Of a stretch of 64,000 nt of DNA, positions 1-12,039 are shown one piece after another. This DNA comes from Theobroma cacao (lineage: Eukaryota; Streptophyta; Magnoliopsida; Malvales; Malvaceae): positions 19,689,859 to 19,753,858 of the forward strand of contig NC_030852.1 of the NCBI RefSeq assembly GCF_000208745.1. The letters run 5' to 3'. The notes under the pieces are model-generated. The model was not told where the DNA came from, searched no databases, and saw only the letters and a list, made by a program, of their open reading frames with translations. A program made the position numbers and the translations under genes. The number at the start of each line of letters is the position of its first letter. Position 1 is the stretch's first letter.

Positions 1-616
1 GGTTTGACTCCAAATTGATCCTCGAGCTCCAAATCACCATATTAAACCATTCTGGGACTTTAAAATTCTTAATTTCATCATAAATTCTCTATTTGATATA
101 GTTCGAGGCTTAAATGAACTTTGTTGTACCTCTAGGTACAATATCGACTTTTGTAAATTTTTTGGGACTCTCCTAACATGCAAACATGTTATCCATCACA
201 TGTATGTCATGACAAATATTTTTATAGAGTCAGGCTTGTCATCTTCTCCCCCACTTGGATCAACTATACGATCCTTCTTCTTGATTGACTTTAACATCCG
301 GCTAAATATTAATATTTAAATATTATTTTATTAATAAAATTATTTATTCTAAAAAATTTTTATCTTGTCTCCTTGGTACCCAAAATACCCAAAATATTAT
401 TATTTTATCTTGCCTCACTTGACTTCCAAATCGTCTTTTATCTCATAAATTCTCCTCCGATAAAATTATTATTATTATATTATTATTTTCTCACTTGCGA
501 ACTATTTTATCATAAACTACTCCTTTTGTTTTTTATCACTTCTAAACATTTTAATTGACTTCAATTTGCATTTGATCAACTTTATTTATCACCAAATCAA
601 AGTATGGGGTATTTCA
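1..616 (-). repeat. Partial gypsy-type LTR (LTR L), antisense
   Basis: AT-rich non-coding DNA running in from the window edge and ending in TATTTCA at 616. Read on the minus strand it would open with TGAAATACCCC, a plausible LTR start. The block at about 235-370, with the words CTTCTCCCCCACTTGGATCA and runs of TAATATT, lines up with about 41090-41215 inside LTR J, which also lies near the antisense 5' end of that LTR. I infer the 5' part of a related LTR. Its other end is outside the window, so no target-site duplication can be tested. Confidence 0.5.
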
Positions 617-1029
617 TGAGACCTCCCATTAAAGCTCACTAAGTAAGGAACTTAAAAGAATGAAACCATGGTTGTTACATTCAACATGAATTTACTAATA
701 ATATACTTACAGTAGCTCTGTTAGTAAAATTCATAGACAACATGAAGGTGCTCCTTAACCATGTTAGGTATGAAGATAATGGGTAACATAGTTAAATGGG
801 AGGGTCCCAATTTACCTGGTAGTAGATTCTCACGGCCCATAGTTGGTTAATTTATTACAGAAAGGTGAATGACTGTCAACCTAATAATATAATTTTCAGG
901 GTTTTATATATTATCATCATGCATCCATGCATCATGAAATGTTTAAAGTCCATGTATAGCTAGTATGCTTACATTATTTCAAATGAACTTTTAAAAACAC
1001 ATTTGTATGACAAACATGCATTTTCAATT
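617..1029. other. Unassigned sequence before copia remnant
   Basis: No convincing coding signal. It holds an imperfect inverted repeat near 687-733 (GAATTTACTAA against TTAGTAAAATTC) and a self-complementary CATGCATCCATGCATCATG stretch near 918. It may be leader or LTR of the copia remnant that follows, but no boundary can be fixed. Confidence 0.3.
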
Positions 1030-1256
1030 TTGCTGAATCAATGTACTCTCAATGGTGATAACTATACTGAATGGAAATGGAACCTTAATATTTTCTAAAT
1101 TATGACAAGATCACATAGGTTCTTTCTAAGCATGGGCCCACACCACTTACTCCTAAATAAACTCCATAAGATATTGAATATTATAAAAAGTGACATGATG
1201 CAAACAAGTTGGCTAATTGCTATATATTGGCCTTCAAGAATAGTATAATGTGAAAG
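1030..1256 (+). pseudogene. Ty1/copia gag N-terminal remnant
   Basis: Translation gives a stretch with LNGDNYTEWKWNLNI, which matches the start of plant copia gag proteins (the usual pattern is LNG-N-Y-x-W-K-x-NL). Further on, after a frameshift, ANCYILAF matches the gag word AKCYILAS. Stops and frameshifts break it. It ends exactly where Athila A begins with TGATAACT, so A probably inserted into it. The rest of this copia element is not seen elsewhere in the window. The role in an intact element would be capsid formation. Confidence 0.6.
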
Positions 1257-2916
1257 TGATAACTCTATTATATAGAGTTATTTTTAACACATTTTGGGGA
1301 CTTTAGTACTTAGACCTTTGAGTTTTAGGTTCAAATTTGAGCATTTTAGTTGTTTTTCTAAGTTAAGTTAGATCTCATGTTAAATAGTTAAATTAAGTTG
1401 TTTTAGTTTAATTTACTTTAAAAAGAGTTAATGTCAATTTCTCTCATGGTTATGTGCAAGATATGTGATAAGCAAGGTGAAATTGAGTTATGATAGCACA
1501 AGTATGGTGAAGGTGTCACTTGTACATGTTGTGGTAATTTAAGGATAACTTGAGCTACAAGAATCCAATTGATGTGATTTTTAATTCATTAGAAAGCTAC
1601 AAGAATGGGCTACAATTTTCATGTTTACCATTTCACCTTTTTGAAACAAATCATGGTGAAAATCATGTCCAAAGATGATATATCGATGTAAACTACACAC
1701 AAGGCATCATGGCAATTGAGGCCACTATGTTGAGTCACTCAAGGCCGCGGCATTGAAAGGACCACTACCGTAGCATTGGAAGCTTGTGGTCATGGTGTTA
1801 GGTTGGAGGGATGCATCATATTAAAGGCTGAGAGCATGGCACCGCGACACCGAAAAAGGAGTTCTGCGGCTCTACTACAACTTGTCACGGCGCCAAGAAG
1901 TCATAGCCGTAGTTCCACCTCGGTTTCCAAAATTAAAAATTTGACAATAAATTGGAAAGTAAGGCATCTTACACATATTTAAGAGGCTTTTTGAGAGCAT
2001 TTAGAAAGGGAGACAACAACAACTTTTCTGAAGAATTGGAGCTAAGAATCAAGTAAGAATTCAAGAGCAACTGAGAGAGATTGACAATCAACCAAGCTAC
2101 GATATTAGTTTATTTCTTTCCTTTTATGTTATTCTTATTTTCTTGTTTTGAATTCATGGCTAAATTTCTTTGGATAATGTTTTATTTAGATATTATGAAC
2201 TAATTTTCTTATCTAGGATTATGGTGGATTTCAACATGTAGTCTGAATACAGGTTTTTTTGTTATTTACCATGAATAGGTATCGTTTTACTCAATCAAAT
2301 ATGTTCTTAATGCCTTTAATTGCATGATCAACAATTAATTGATTTTTGATTCTAATTGAAACTTGATAGAGAGATATTTTAGGTTGGACTAATATTTGAA
2401 TAATGCATGTTCACGTCACTTGGGTGATTCCATTCATGATTCGGGTAAATATATGCCAATTGCCATACATAGCCAAATTAGGACACTTGCTTCATGAACT
2501 TAATTTAATTGATTCCTATAGACATATAGTGAACTAATTAAGTTAGGTATTTGTACAGGCATCTCAATGGAGACTTGTCCATAGCTTTTGATTCTAGGTT
2601 AGTAAAATCACCCAGGAAGATAATAATAAGAAAAGCTGGTATAAGATGAAATGTTGAATGAACCCTTGATCCTAGGTCTTTAATCTACTGCTTTTCTCAA
2701 CATATTTAGTTTTTGTTGGTTAATTTCTTGTTTATTTATTTAATTTTATCTTTGATTAGCTTTTTAATTGTTGGTTAGCTTAAATAAGATTAATTTGTTA
2801 TATAATTTTAGTACTTAGTGAAACTTTAGAACAAATCCTTGTGGAAACGATAATCTAGACTTACTGTCTATATTACTTGTTCGATACATATACTTACCTG
2901 TGCCAAATCAACAACA
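1257..2916 (+). repeat. 5' LTR of Athila A
   Basis: Begins TGATAACTCTATTATATAG and ends AATCAACAACA just before the primer site, about 1660 bp. The first bases form a hairpin (arms ATAACTCTAT and ATAGAGTTAT, 1259-1281). A module shared with other LTRs lies at about 1563-1668. A GC-rich stretch with GCCGCGGC (1744-1751) and related words follows at 1740-1930. An open frame at 1776-1982 lies inside this stretch and has no recognisable product. Confidence 0.8.
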
Positions 2917-2922
2917 AGTTTT

Positions 2923-2940
2923 TGACGCCATAATTGGGGA
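2923..2940 (+). other. Primer-binding site of Athila A (tRNA-Asp type)
   Basis: TGACGCCATAATTGGGGA stands six bases after the LTR end. The complement of the plant tRNA-Asp 3' end is TGGCGCCGTTGCCGGGGA, the usual Athila primer site. About two thirds of positions agree, so the site is decayed. Confidence 0.7.
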
Positions 2941-3262
2941 TTTTGTTTTCTTTGTTATTTGCTAATATTAAAATTTTACAAATTAGTCTTAATTTAAGTT
3001 TTATTTCTTTGTTTTGCAAGTGTGTTTAGTTGTTGTATGAGAAGAGTAAACCACTTGGAGATTTTCTCGTGTGATCCAAAAAATGAGAGAATATTTTGCA
3101 GACTTCGACGAGAGAATCAACAAGGTGTTGCTTCAATAAATACAATGGCTGATCAACAGGGTGAACAACAAATCCAAGAGTGAGTAATAACTAAAAATTG
3201 TTGCTTAAGGGATTATGCTGTTCTTTTGGAAGAAGGAATTCCATTGAGCATTCGAGGGCTAG
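2941..3262 (+). pseudogene. Athila A leader and gag N-terminus
   Basis: After an AT-rich leader, an ATG at 3037 opens a frame with the Athila gag start pattern (ERIFCRLRREN, compare ERTFRRRRREN in element E). A TGA stop falls after about 48 codons, then LRDYAVLL and IPLSIRGL follow as in other Athila gags. The frame is cut at 3262 by the LTR of element B. Gag resumes at 32430. Confidence 0.75.
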
Positions 3263-4633
3263 TGATAACTCTATGATATAGAGTTATTTGGGCTTAATTT
3301 TGATAGTGATTTAACTTAGTTCTTGTAGTAATGCATAGAAATTAGTTGATTTTATTTAATTATTTAGTAAATTGAGTCAACCTAATCATAGTTAATTTTA
3401 TGCTTAATTTGGTGTTAATGTGGTTAAGATAGGTTGTTATTGATTTATTGGTGTTTTTGTAGATGTTTGATGAAAGAAGAATTTTAATAGAAGAAGGAGA
3501 GCAATTTTGAGGTGCAGACTTCCACTGCACATGTTTCTGTATTTCAGCCATAACTTTCTCTACATAGCTCCAAATGAAGAAATTATTGAACCATTGGAAA
3601 GATAAGAAAAAAATATACAACTTTTATGTTTACTACTTTACCTAGTTAGGCTTGGAATATGGTAAAAAATCTTGTTGAAATTGATGCTTTGCAGCAATCC
3701 TAAAGCAATTACGATTTCTATTAATTAATTGGGCAAGGCTGACTTTAATCTTCACCCAGCTTGGCCTAACTTCAAAGCCCTATAAAAACAACCTTTCAGA
3801 GGACCTTTTTTTTTTTTTTAAAAAAAAGGAGAGAGTGAAACACCAAATTGACAGCTAAGAGTCAAGCCACAAAATTATTGAAGCTAAGAAGAATTTGAAG
3901 GATACAAGGAGATTTGGAGATCAAGAATACAATTCTTGGGTTTTTATATCTTTTTGTTATTTTCTTATTTTTCTTAGTTTGATTTGAATGTTTAAAATTT
4001 ATTCGATGATGATGTGTGACTTGATGGGGAACTAAATTGTTAATATAAGATTATGATTGAACTCAATACGTAGTCTGAATTATTTATTTCTCTTTTGATT
4101 ATGTTTCATAGATTTACGTTGTTTATTTTATTCTATTCTTAATGCTTCTAGTTGACTGACCACCAATTAGATTGAATTGGAAACTTAGTTTAAACCTTGA
4201 CAAAGGAGATTTAGGTAGACCTTGAATAAAATAGCGTTTGATCGAATGCACTTAGTTGATTAGGTGGTTTTATTTGCATATATGGTAGATATACACCTAT
4301 AAGCCATACGTAGCCAAAATTAAAGCACAAACTTAATGAATCTTTCGTCAATATAATTTTCATAGACATATAATATATTAATTGGGAGAGGTATTTTTAT
4401 GAGAAACTCGACAGAGACTTGTAAATAATTTTGGACTCTAGGTTAGCAACTTAATCCATTAAACTAAGTTAAGAGAGAGAGAGAGACAATATTCAGATGA
4501 AGTATTGAGGGATATCATAATCTTAGGTTTGGTAATCACTAAAAGTAATTTTGCTGATATATTAGTTTTAATTATTAGTTTATTAGTTTCAATTTTTCTT
4601 TTTAATTTTAATTGTTAGATAAAATTAAGATGT
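3263..4633 (+). repeat. 5' LTR of Athila B, left part
   Basis: Starts TGATAACTCTATGATATAG and matches the 3' LTR at 30948 closely throughout. The terminal hairpin arms are ATAACTCTAT and ATAGAGTTAT (3265-3287). The shared LTR module lies at about 3566-3675. The match breaks at 4633 where copia C begins and resumes at 23577. In the 3' LTR the empty site reads AAATTAAGGTGTGTTAAT. Here it is AAATTAAGATGT, the insert, then GGTGTGTTAAT, so GATGT/GGTGT is the duplication. Confidence 0.9.
3781..3788 (+). promoter_or_regulatory. TATA box of the Athila B LTR
   Basis: TATAAAAA follows TTCAAAGCCC and is kept at the same place in the 3' LTR (31461-31468). It is the only strong TATA word in this part of the LTR, so it is the likely promoter core. 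Confidence 0.6.
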
Positions 4634-4920
4634 TGATATAAAATATAAAGAAAGATATACTAAGAAAATAATTGAGAGAAGAATTTAGAGGAGAATTGAG
4701 AAAAAAACTTTTGGTTTATTTCTCATGAGAGAAGAACTTTTGGTTCATTTCTCATTATTTTTTATTATTATTGATTATCTGTTTTTCATCAAGTATAATG
4801 CCTTATTTATAGGGTTACATAGATGTGGATATTGATGAACCATCATAAATATATACATTGATTATGAATGGAACTTGAAGGGTTAGGAGATTCAATGGAC
4901 ATATTCATTTATTCATAACA
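4634..4920 (-). repeat. 3' LTR of copia C
   Basis: Partner of 23291-23576. The sequence just inside it (4921 onward) reads on the minus strand as CATTCAAGGGTGAG directly before TGTTATG, a purine-rich tract suitable as the plus-strand primer. TATA-like ATTTATA (4805-4811) gives CTATAAATAAGG on the minus strand. Confidence 0.85.
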
Positions 4921-5269
4921 CTCACCCTTGAATGTCCATTGTATTATGAAAATAGTGCTTTAAAATTCTGCCTCATTAAAAACTTTAAGCCGAAAAACCT
5001 AATGGGACAAAAACTAGGCAAAAGGAAAAAATATAGAGCACTTAATAATCTCTCCCCCTTAAATGAAGCACCATTTCAAGGGCTTCACAAGACATGCTTC
5101 AAACTGCCTTGTTAAAAACCTTAAGCTGGAAAAACCCAATGGGACAAAAACTAGATATAAGGGAAAAAGAGTACAGTGCATAGTCCATAATCTGCTCCCC
5201 TTCAATTGAGCCATATTGCCACTTTTAGGGCATTTGATACTTTGTCGCTTTAGGGGCAAATAAATTTTG
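4921..5269 (-). repeat. 3' non-coding part of copia C with a 136-bp tandem duplication
   Basis: Two diverged copies of one unit start at about 4969 and 5105. Both contain a GTTAAAAACC-like stretch, then AATGGGACAAAAACTAG, then AAGGGAAAAA-like sequence. No coding signal. It lies between the RNase H end and the polypurine tract. Confidence 0.65.
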
Positions 5270-5467
5270 CATCCTATTAACTCGCCGCATTCCAATGCCA
5301 TATACTAATTTCTCAAATGTTGACCTTGGAAATGATTTGGTACAAAGATCTGCAAGATTATTGGAAGAACGAATCTATTTAACGTCAACTTGTCGACTTT
5401 CTTGAAGTTTGTGAGTATAGAAAAATTTCAACGAGATATGCTCAGTCTTATCTCCTTTAATATATCC
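5270..5467 (-). pseudogene. Copia C RNase H, C-terminal part
   Basis: Minus-strand translation gives GGYIKGDKTEHISLKFFYTH, then words like SSNNLADLFTKSFPRSTFEKLV, the end of a copia RNase H (usual pattern: D-K-T-x-HI-x-x-KFF-x-x-HEL then DNLADLFTK). At least one internal stop is present. The N-terminal half is at 10113-10400, separated by LINE1. RNase H removes the RNA template during reverse transcription. Confidence 0.8.
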
Positions 5468-5478
5468 TCCCCAAACTT

Positions 5479-5905
5479 TTTTTTTATGTTGGAAATTCAC
5501 GCAGGGCCCAGCTACCTTATTAAATTTTATTAATTACGAAATTAAAAGTACAAAAGAGGGGGAACTAAACTGTACCTCCAAGTTACATGATCATGAGAAA
5601 GTTTCAGATAAGCACCTAGAGTAAAGAGAACCATTTTACGTGCATAACTTTTGATGCTACAGTAAAATAGATATTCCTTACTATTACATTGAGTCAATAA
5701 ACTAAAATAAAATTTAAAACAGAAAATGTAAATAGGAAAAGCACCTAGAATGGAGTGTTTCATTTTATGACCATAATTTTTACTATCGTCATGAAATTGA
5801 AACACATCCATATTACAAAATTCTATGTGACTAGCAAAATAAGAAAAGTAAACTAGGAGTACTACTCCTTTACATTCATTTAAAGCGAACATAAGGTAAA
5901 CTAAC
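5479..5905 (-). other. LINE1 3' untranslated region
   Basis: Non-coding tail after the ORF2 stop. Near its end the plus strand reads ATGTTGGAAATTCACGCAGG, matched by ATGCTGGAAGTTCTCACATG at the same place in LINE2, so the two LINEs share a 3' end family. Confidence 0.7.
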
Positions 5906-8900
5906 TTAATCTAATCTAAGAATACCTCTAAGCTGACCTTCTGCTTGTGAAAATACTTGCAGGTTCTGGTGCGTATGCCCCTGATTTGAGAGATTGTCTG
6001 CTACCTGGTTCCCCTCTCGATGGTTGTGCGAAATCCGAAAAGAAATACCACTCAAGGATCTGCGAATGGAAGCAAGCAAATACCGAGTCCTAGAAGATCC
6101 TTGATGTACCTCATTTATCATGTGAACCATTACTTTTGCATCCATTTCTATCTAGAGTCTATTAACATTGTACTCAATACACAAAAGTAAACCCCTGTGT
6201 AGTGCCATTAACTCTACCTATAATGAATCACATGATCCAAAATTTTCAAAAAATCCAAAAATCATGGTACCTGTATGGTCTCGAAGGAGTCTTCCCCTAG
6301 CAGCATTCTGAAAATTGTGCTTGGAACTGCCATCAACATTCAACGTAAACTCACTTGCTGATGGTTTATGTAAAGATTATATTTTTGGAGGATGTGGGAC
6401 TGCTAGCTAAAATGTTAGACCCCATGCTTGAGCAATCTGTAGGTCTCCTCTCCATTGCCACCGGTGGAATTACCTTCCATGAAATAATTGGTGGATGAGT
6501 TTAAGTACTCTCCACACTACTCTGTTAGGATACATACCAAGGTCTTTATGCTTTGCATCATTCCTTTCAACCCATAAGAACCAAAAAATGAATAAAGGCA
6601 TTAACGTGCGTATGTGTCTTTTTTTCGTGTAATCACCAGAGTATAACCATGCCCATATAATCTGATAAACAGTCTGGGGATGAGCAATGTTGATTTGGAA
6701 AAATTTTGCAAAATAATTCTAAACTTGTGTAGCTATTGGGCATTCCCACATGACATGCAAGAGAGACTCCTCAGAGTTACAGTGTTGGCATTTAGAAGCT
6801 AACTGGAATCCCTTGGTTTTCAATCGCAAATCAACTAGGATCCAATCTTGTAATAACCTCCATAGAAAGAAAGAAGTGGTAAGAGGAATGCATTTATGCC
6901 AAATTAAATTGAAAACAAGATTTACCAACTGTCGCTGTCGAATTATCTCCCAAGCGGACTTAGTGGTGAATTGCCCATCCGAGGTAGGAACCCAGAATGC
7001 CCTATCATCATTGAGTGGATTGATCAAAATTTTTAAGATTTTCGTGACAACTTTCTCCGGTAACACATTGTTCAGTTTACCCACATCCCATTTGCCATTG
7101 TCATAGAAATAGCAAACTCTTGTTGTTGATGATGCAAAGGATGGAAATCGGCTAACTAAGGGTGCTTCACCCATCCAACAATCATGCCAGAAAAATAACT
7201 CACCCTTACCAATCTGCCACCTAGTGAATTGTTCTGTGATTGAGCAACTAGCTAACATCCGTTTCCATGTTTGTGAATCCCGAAGCTTTGGTTTTACATT
7301 CCTTGGAATTTGACCAGCACAATATTTACTCCGCATAAAGTGTGTCCAAATGCTGTTACAAGTTAAAAACCTCTACCAAAGTTTCATGCTGAAGGCTTGC
7401 ATCACATCACCTAGGCCTCTAATGTCTAATCCTCCCTCATTAGATGGTAGAGTGATCTTATGCCATGAAGCCTAATGGATTTTTCTAGTCCCTGCCGAAC
7501 CTTCCCATAAAAATTGTTGAACAATCTGTCAATTCTTTCAATCACACAAGTAGGAGGTTTAAGGACTTGGAGCAAATAAATAAGCAGAGAAGAAAGTACA
7601 ATACGTAATAGTGTTATTCGCCCTCCCGGAGATAAAACTTTGTTTTCCCATCCTGCTATACGGTCCTGGATCTTTGCAACTAAATCATCAAATAACATAA
7701 CCATTTTTGGCCCTTTATAAAGAGGCACTCCTAAATATGAAATAGGCAGGCACTTATGAATGAATCCAATGGCTTGAGAAATGATCTGGATGCGACTGTT
7801 TGCCATATTTTGGTGAGTGATGAAGCAACTCTTTGAGTGGTTTATTTGTTGCCCAAAAATCGCCTCATAATCCTACAAGAACAATAGAATTTTTTGCAAG
7901 GAGGATTTTACACCGTTAGAGAATATAATTATATCATTTGCAAATGCTAAGTGGCTTACTGGCATAGAGCAATCAGAAATATAATGCAATGAAGGATAAG
8001 TGGCAAAAAAAGCATTCAATCCCCGAGATAGATATTCAACAGCCAGGATAAATAACAATGGAGAGATGGAATTGCCCTGTCTTAGCCCTTTTTCTGACTT
8101 GAAATAACCCACAACACCACCATTAATTAGCAAAGAAAACCAACAATTGGAAATGCAGTGGTGAACCATGCCAATCCATTGAGAATTAAATCCAAACTGC
8201 TGTAGCATTCTATAAAGAAAATCCCATTCAAGCCGATCATAAGCCTTCATCATATCCAACTTGAGAGCTACATTTCCACCTCTTGACTTTCAGTCAATCT
8301 TCCCAATTAGTTCCTGGGCTAGAAGAATATTATCGCTGATCAGTCTCCCCCCTATGAAGCCACTCTGATTATCTGTAATCATGGAGGGAAGCACCTTTGC
8401 AAGACGGTTAGCTAAAATCTTAGTAATGATTTTATTTAAAACATTACAAAGACTTATCGGTCTGAAATCGCTCTATTTTGAGGCATTGTTAGTTTTGGGC
8501 AACAACACAATAGTTGTAGATGTTAATCCCCTTGGGAGGTCTGCTCCATGAAAGAAATCAACTACTACATCCAGGAGGTCATTAGCAATGATATCCCAAC
8601 ATTATTGATAAAAATAAGAGGTGAATCCATCTGGGCCAACAACACTGTCCTTATCAATATTGAAAATTGCCTCTTTCAGCTCCTTCATTGAAGGCACTGC
8701 ACATAAACTAAGATTGTCATTCTTAGAAATAATAGCAAGAATCAACGAAGTATCAAACCTGGACATGTCACATGTTTCCTTCTTCATGAGGGAGGAAAAA
8801 AATTCCACTGCAGAAGACTTCACAGCATCCCGTTCTTCAATCCAACTCCCATTTGGATTTTGTATTTTGAAGATATGGCTTTTGATGCGCTTCTTCTTGA

Positions 8901-9978
8901 CTCGCATGTGGAAAAATTTGGTGTTACACTCACCCTCCACTAACCATTTAATGCCATATTTTTGCTGCCAAAATAATTCTTCAACACTGAGCAGATGATT
9001 AAGTTGGGCATAGGCTTTATTCATGGTAGCTCAGTTCTCCATTGATTGCTCCTATTGAAAAATTATTTCACAAGCTGCAGCTCTTTGTTCTACCACCTTC
9101 AAATTGTGGAAGATGTCTCCGAAAACCTCCTTATTCCACCTCTTTAGAGCTTGTTTTAAATGTCGTTGCTTCACCTAGAAAGCTTGTAATCCACAGCCAA
9201 CGATGGGAGAAGTCCAATTTTGTTCCACGAAATTTTTAAAACCATGGTGTAGAACCCAAGCATGCAAGAACCAAAAAGATAAAGGAACTTTATCCTGGTT
9301 CTTAGAGTAGGTAATCAGCAGTGGACAATGGTCTGATCCGTCCCTATTCAGGTGCTGTATACGTGTAGAAGCAAAAAAGTCTGCCCATTGATGATTATAA
9401 ACCATTCTGTCTAACCGTTGAAACATACGGTTATTAGTTCAGGTGAATGGGTTACTTTCATATCCACCATCCATTAACCCATAATCTAGCAAAGTAGTAG
9501 CAAAATCTTCCATAGAACCTGCATGTGGTACAACTCCGTTCAACCGTTCTCCACTGTGTATAATGGCATTAAAATCGCCCCCAATTATCCACGGTGTATG
9601 AATATTAATTGCTAAGTTCCTCAAGCAATCCCAAAGTATTAATCTCTCTGACCTGGTGCATTTTGCATAGATGAAGGATGCCAATAGAAGGACTTCTAGC
9701 CATGGCATGTTGAGCTTAACATGCAAACATTGAATGTGATCCAGCAACACTTCACAATTCAAATCAAAAGAATGAAACAACCATATTTTCTGGAAGCAGT
9801 TCTTGAGGACTTTTTCAAAACCCAATTTTCTTATGATAAATTCAGCTTTAGAAGCATCCACCATTGGCTCCAAAATCACAAAAATTTTTATTTTATGCAA
9901 TAATTGTAATTTCTTGATCCTTCTTTGGATTATCGCACTAGCAATGCCCCTTACATTCCATATAAGTGCACTAATCAT
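5906..9978 (-). pseudogene. LINE1 ORF2: endonuclease, reverse transcriptase, RNase H
   Basis: Starts MISALIWNVRGI, a typical plant L1 ORF2 opening. The endonuclease (9978 to about 9175) keeps GGDFNAI and GSDHCPL. The reverse transcriptase (about 8640-7430) keeps VGPDGF, SDFRPISLCN, KLDMMKAYDRLEWDF, GLRQGNSISPLLFI and HLAFANDIIIF. The first aspartate of the usual FADD motif is asparagine. A zinc-binding region with WHKCIPLTTSFFLWRLLQD (about 6900) and CQHCNSEESLLHVMWECP follows. The C-terminal RNase H has NVDGSSK and EMDAKVMVHMI, ending at the stop near 5906. Many in-frame stops and frameshifts make it non-functional. In active elements this protein nicks DNA and reverse-transcribes the element RNA at the target. 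Confidence 0.9.
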
Positions 9979-9984
9979 GATCGG

Positions 9985-10101
9985 GTTCTAGTTGCATAAC
10001 TCACCGAGATGGAATCCTCATAAGAGATTCCATCATTTTCTCCCATTTCCACTGCTTCCTCTGAGACCAGACTGATTATTTTCCCAATTGATGCTTCCTC
10101 T
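9985..10101 (-). pseudogene. LINE1 ORF1 C-terminal remnant
   Basis: Just upstream of ORF2 the minus strand keeps a frame with GEEEASIGKIISLVSEEA, then GENDGISYEDSISVSY and a stop a few bases before the ORF2 start. I infer the acidic tail of ORF1 (RNA-binding protein). The rest is lost by 5' truncation, which is normal for LINE insertions. Confidence 0.5.
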
Positions 10102-10112
10102 TCCCCTAACTT

Positions 10113-10400
10113 GTTCAACACAAGAAGCATTATCTTCATAAATTATAGTTAGAGAATGTATAATCGGTGTTAAACAACAAGAATCATGAATATATGCTAT
10201 AATGGATCTCAACCAAACACACTCTCCTCTAGCTTCATATAAAGCTATAATCTCAGAGTGGTTGGAGGATGTAGCTACTAGTGATTACTTAGTAGAGTGC
10301 CAAGAAATGGCGGTGCCATTATAGCAAAATAAATAATCGGTTTGAGAGTGAGCTTTGTGCGGATCAGATTTATATCCCGCATCAGCACATCTAACTAAAC
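10113..10400 (-). pseudogene. Copia C RNase H, N-terminal part
   Basis: Minus-strand reading holds GYKSDPHKAHSQTDYLF, GTAISWHS, HSEIIALYEA, ECVWLRSII and IYEDNASC. These are the copia RNase H landmarks: AD-AGY, S-Q-x-GY-x-F, SW-S-x-K-Q, E-A-EY-A, and the catalytic EDN word. A stop follows HSTK. The frame is cut by LINE1 after about SCVEQV and resumes near 5467. Confidence 0.8.
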
Positions 10401-12032
10401 CAGAGTTAGTGGAATCCTTGGAATAATATAACCCCAAATCTATGGTTCCTCGGAGATAACAAAAGATATGTTTAAACCCATTCTAATGTCTACAGGTTGG
10501 TTTAGAACTAAAGCAGGCCAACAAATTTATTGCAAAAGCAATATCCGATCTCGTACATTATGCCAAGTACATCAATGCCCTAATAACATTGAGATATGGT
10601 ACTTGAGGACCAAGTATTTCCTCATCAGATTCTCCAGGATGAAATGGTCTTTTTGGGGATCAAGAGACCTTACAGCCATAGAGGTGCTCAATCGGTGAGC
10701 CTTGTCCATGTTAAAACGTCTAAGCAATCTCTTAATATATGCTGATTGGTGGACAAGTATTCCATTTGCTTTGTGCTCAAGCTCTAGACCAAGACAAAGT
10801 TTGGTTTTACCCAAATCTTTAACTTTAAATTCACATTTCAAGTATTCAGTAGTTTTAGATAACTTTTCTAGAGTTCCAATCAAATTCATATCGTCGACAT
10901 AAACTACTATTATGGCCAATCCGATTTCCAATTTCTTAATAAACACGCATGGGTAGATAGGATCATTCTTGCACCTTTCCTTAATTAAGTACTTGCTTAA
11001 GCATTGATACCACATGCGACCGGATTACTTTAACCCATACAAAGATTTTTGTAACTTTATTGAGAATAAGTTGCAGGAATTGTATGCTTCAAGAATTTTT
11101 AATCCCTCGAGAATTTTCATATAAATATCAAAGTCTAATGAACCATATAGATATGCTGTCACAACATTCATAAGACACATTTCCAATTTTTCAGAAATTG
11201 CTAGGCTACTAAGGAAACGAAAAGTAATCATTACCATCACAAGTGAATATGTCTCATCATAATCAATCCCAAGTCTCTAGACTGGGCAATGAATCGAGCT
11301 TTACACTTCACGACCTCATGTTTCTCATTTCATTTCTAGACAAAGACCCACTTATATCCAATAGGCTTTACATTATCGGGGGTTCAAGCTACAAGACCAA
11401 AAACCTTTTGTTTAGTTAAGGAAGCCAATTCAACCTAGATTGTTTCCTCCCATGTATGCCAATCTTGCCTTTGGCGACATTCAATAATAGATTGTGGTTC
11501 ATAATCATCGTTCATAATCTCATGAGCAATTGAGAATGCAAAAGCATCATTGATGATTATCTCATTCCGATCCCAGATTTCATTACAATATGTAATGGAA
11601 ATCTCAATATTCTTGGGGTCGGTGATCTTTTCATGGGTTTATGCTTTTTCAAGGGCAATAAACTCTTCTAGAGAAATTCGTGCCTCTTTAGAGGCAATGG
11701 GCTCGTTTGGAGCCATTTATGCCTTTTTAGGGGCAGATTCGTGATTCTTCTTTCTTCGTTTTCGACGAGCAGTCTTTTAATCCTATCGATCTTCCATGCT
11801 TTAGGCATAGATCATTTTGATCCATTTCAGCTTGTTCTCCAAGAACAACAATCCTAGTTGGAGCATTCACAACTAGAATATGAGACTTTGTGACCTTGGC
11901 AGCATCATTAAATGCATTAGGAAGTCTATTGGCAATATCTTGTAAATGGATTATACGTTGTATCTCATTTTCACATTCAAGATTTCTTGGCTGAATGGGA
12001 TAAATTTGTCTCATCCTAGGAGAAAATCTCAA
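10401..12032 (-). pseudogene. Copia C linker and reverse transcriptase
   Basis: 11727-12032 is the poorly conserved linker after integrase. The RT follows from about 11470. It has ITFRFLSSLAIS, LMNVVTAYLYGSLD (the first catalytic aspartate is replaced by N in LMDVVTAYLYG), SLYGLK, SGRMWYQCLSKYL, then IIVVYVDDMNLIGT with the YVDD catalytic pair and DLGKTKLCLGLELEH. Stops after SLYGLK and in the N-terminal part break it. The family role is copying the RNA genome to DNA in the virus-like particle. Confidence 0.85.
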
Positions 12033-12039
12033 CTGGTTT

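Larger units (their letters stand above)
5479..10101 (-). mobile_element. LINE1: L1-type non-LTR retrotransposon, 5' truncated
   Basis: Minus-strand element of 4.6 kb holding the ORF1 C-terminus and ORF2 with endonuclease, reverse transcriptase, zinc-binding region and RNase H. It ends in a T run on the plus strand (5475-5485), that is, a poly(A) tail. The flanks repeat TCCCCAAACTT (5468-5478) against TCCCCTAACTT (10102-10112), an 11-base target-site duplication with one mismatch. It splits the RNase H of copia C. Confidence 0.9.

Noticed and set aside
2923..2940. tRNA-like words at 2923, 23706, 55977 and 63705
   Set aside because: They are primer-binding sites complementary to tRNA 3' ends and lack any cloverleaf, so not tRNA genes.
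8621..8998. Plus-strand open frames over LINE1 (also 6750-7106 and 9721-9991)
   Set aside because: They are antisense shadows of the recognisable minus-strand ORF2.
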